A DNA stretch of 64,000 nucleotides from CAZHYV01 sp964537055 (GTDB taxonomy: Bacteria; Myxococcota_A; Polyangia; Palsa-1104; JAEUJZ01), in contig CAZHYV010000007.1 of NCBI GenBank assembly GCA_964537055.1, positions 1 to 64,000 of the forward strand. The letters are read 5' to 3'. This document shows, one piece after another, positions 62,862 through 64,000 of the stretch. Numbering within the stretch: the first letter of the stretch is position 1; every line of letters begins with the position of its first letter. Both the position numbers and the translations under genes were made by a program. Below the pieces are notes generated by a model. It worked only from the letters and a program-made list of their open reading frames with translations. It was not told the DNA's origin and did not search any database.

Positions 62862-62876
62862 AAGACTTTAGCTGGA

Positions 62877-63314
62877 ATGAAACGTCTCGTCTGGTTTCAT
62901 GACCTACGTCATACCTGTGCTTCCCATCTACTCATGGGTTCTTGGGGGAGCGCTTGGCGCCTCGAAGAGGTTCGTGACTTCTTAGGCCACGAGAGTATTA
63001 CTTCCACCCAACGTTATGCCCACTTAAGCCAAGACCATTTACAAAAAAAGGCCCTATTGATGAACGAGATTCACTACAATATGAATGGAACCAAAAACGG
63101 GGGGCAATCCTCCCAACCGATGTATTCAGATCGCTTACTTCAAGAAAAGGAAACTGCCATGAACCTGATTAGCCCAAACGTAGCCCACACACAGCCCACG
63201 AATCTTCAGATGTTTTTAGGGGGAAACGAAAATCCTCGACGGGAAGGAGGGATGGGTCCGCTGGGATTCGAACCCAGGACCAACGGCTTAAAAGGCCGCT
63301 GCTCTACCGGCTGA
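62877..63314 (+). pseudogene. Tyrosine recombinase (integrase), C-terminal fragment
   Basis: FHDLRHTCASHLL contains the HxxR pair, LGHESITSTQRYAHLS the downstream His and the nucleophile Tyr. The N-terminal DNA-binding domain and the first catalytic Arg are absent, although the frame stays open upstream through the antisense of the phage genes. The true C-terminus is probably near 63060-63110. The last 20 codons of the frame are merely the antisense of the adjacent tRNA. This is an integrase relic next to its likely attachment site. Confidence 0.8.
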
Positions 63315-63325
63315 GCTACAGACCC
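63253..63325 (-). tRNA. tRNA-Lys (UUU)
   Basis: A full cloverleaf on the minus strand: acceptor GGGTCTG pairing with CGGACCC, D arm GCTCAGCCGGTAGAGC, anticodon stem GCGGC/GCCGT around CTTTTAA (anticodon TTT) and T arm CTGGGTTCGAATCCCAG. The discriminator is A at 63253 and the CCA end is not encoded. The 3' end points towards the integrase fragment, as expected for an attachment site. Confidence 0.96.
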
Positions 63326-63439
63326 GAAAAACCGGAATAGACTACGCAACAATTGTCTGCACGTCAACTACTTTGTGAGAAGGGTCGTGGTAAAATGAAC
63401 CATCCACTCCCTTTCTTATCACCTAGACCCTCCTGCCAT

Positions 63440-64000
63440 TTAGACGCGGAGCAATCCGCGGAATCCCCGAGCCGCATAATAAGAAGAGGCACCGTTGTGG
63501 TACACAAAGACACAGTTGTACCGACGGTCGGCAAAAAGGGCCCCGCCGAGTTTTCTCATTTCCGGAGGGGTTTTGATCCAACTCGACGTCTTTGTATCAA
63601 AGTCTCCAAGCGTTTGAAGCTCTCGATATTGTTCTTCCGTCAGAAGCTCAATGCCCATGGCAGAGGCCATATCCATCGCACTATTCGCTGGTTTGGCTTC
63701 CTTCCTTGCTTCCTGTCCTTCGCGATCGTAACAAACGCTTCTGCGGCCTTTAGGGCTTTCTAGAGAACAATCGCAAAAAATAGATTCGCCCGTCTTTTTA
63801 TCATGACCAATCACATCTGGTTCACCGCCAGTTCTTTCCATCTCATGAAGAGACCACAGCTTTTCAGGATGAGCTTCGAGCTTTGCCTGTACTTTTGCCC
63901 ATGAAAGCCCTTGATGGCGATGCATGTTTTTCTCAAAACGAGTTTTCAACCCCTTAAGGAGGGCTTCATGTTCTTCTAATGATAATTTCTTGTTGGCGAT
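63440..64000 (-). CDS. DUF4256-family protein, 5' end beyond the window
   Basis: The frame is open to base 64000, so the N-terminus is missing; 186 codons are visible. It follows the DUF4256 pattern almost throughout: MHRHQGLSWAKVQAKLEAHPEKL, ERTGGEPDVIGHDKKTGE, YDREGQEARKE, MGIELLTEEQYRELQTLGDFD, LGGALFADRRYNCVFVYHNGA and YAARGFRGLLRV at the end. It is cytoplasmic, with no known biochemical function. It lies just outside the tRNA, so it is probably core DNA flanking the integrated element. Confidence 0.9.
   Translation of the reverse strand: MANKKLSLEEHEALLKGLKTRFEKNMHRHQGLSWAKVQAKLEAHPEKLWSLHEMERTGGEPDVIGHDKKTGESIFCDCSLESPKGRRSVCYDREGQEARKEAKPANSAMDMASAMGIELLTEEQYRELQTLGDFDTKTSSWIKTPPEMRKLGGALFADRRYNCVFVYHNGASSYYAARGFRGLLRV

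Noticed and set aside
1..64000. CRISPR arrays and rRNA genes
   Set aside because: No regularly spaced direct repeats of CRISPR type, no cas genes and no rRNA-like stretches were seen.

Overview
The window is 64 kb of a Gram-negative bacterial chromosome with moderate GC. The evidence is two complete TamA/TamB outer-membrane assembly pairs, many signal-peptide and lipobox proteins, several outer-membrane beta-barrels, a menaquinone gene (menB) and a short-Q-loop cytochrome bd oxidase. An FHA-GGDEF cyclase, the wealth of small lipoproteins and the many decayed genes are compatible with a myxobacterium-like (former deltaproteobacterial) lineage with a shrinking genome. That placement is inferred from gene content only.

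Region by region. 0-6.4 kb: the 3' part of a TPR/PD-(D/E)XK protein, lipA, a beta-barrel, a small membrane protein, a UshA-like nucleotidase and a lipoprotein-like protein made of four six-cysteine repeats. 6.4-22.1 kb (all minus): an IHF-type gene, then tamA2-tamB2, a multipass membrane protein, tamA1-tamB1 and a small unknown gene. The two tam pairs share the same 1-nt tamA-tamB spacing and look like an old tandem duplication. 22.5-29.7 kb: cydAB and a membrane protein (plus), then menB and leuS (minus). LeuS carries two low-complexity insertions. 29.9-38.5 kb: an AAA-like/PD-(D/E)XK gene, an NAD(P)-binding protein, an EgtD-fold methyltransferase, a diguanylate cyclase, a YchF-type GTPase, a pteridine-reductase-like SDR and a glutamate-cysteine ligase. 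38.5-41.9 kb: an overlapping pair encoding a degenerate histidine kinase and a two-helix membrane protein.

42-57.6 kb is an accessory stretch of short secreted, lipidated or membrane proteins, mostly unrecognised. It is mixed with decay: a VapC remnant, two IS5-type transposase remnants, a kelch fragment, a frameshifted DUF2690-like gene and a SIMPL gene with a split signal peptide. It also holds a TetR/membrane-protein operon with two palindromes over its promoter, and a HELSH putative metallopeptidase lipoprotein.

57.7-63.3 kb is a phage remnant on the minus strand: a gp36/DUF1320-like protein, a virion-morphogenesis-like gene with an internal amber codon, and other structural-type genes. 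An OLD-family ATPase/TOPRIM nuclease sits inside it. It ends with the C-terminal piece of a tyrosine recombinase next to tRNA-Lys(UUU), the expected relic of integration at a tRNA. The right edge cuts a DUF4256 gene.

Links between genes: the Tam pairs, beta-barrels and lipoproteins point to heavy investment in the outer membrane. cydAB and menB belong to quinone-linked respiration. The pseudokinase pair, the TetR pair and the phage-borne OLD protein are the most promising sources of undescribed function.
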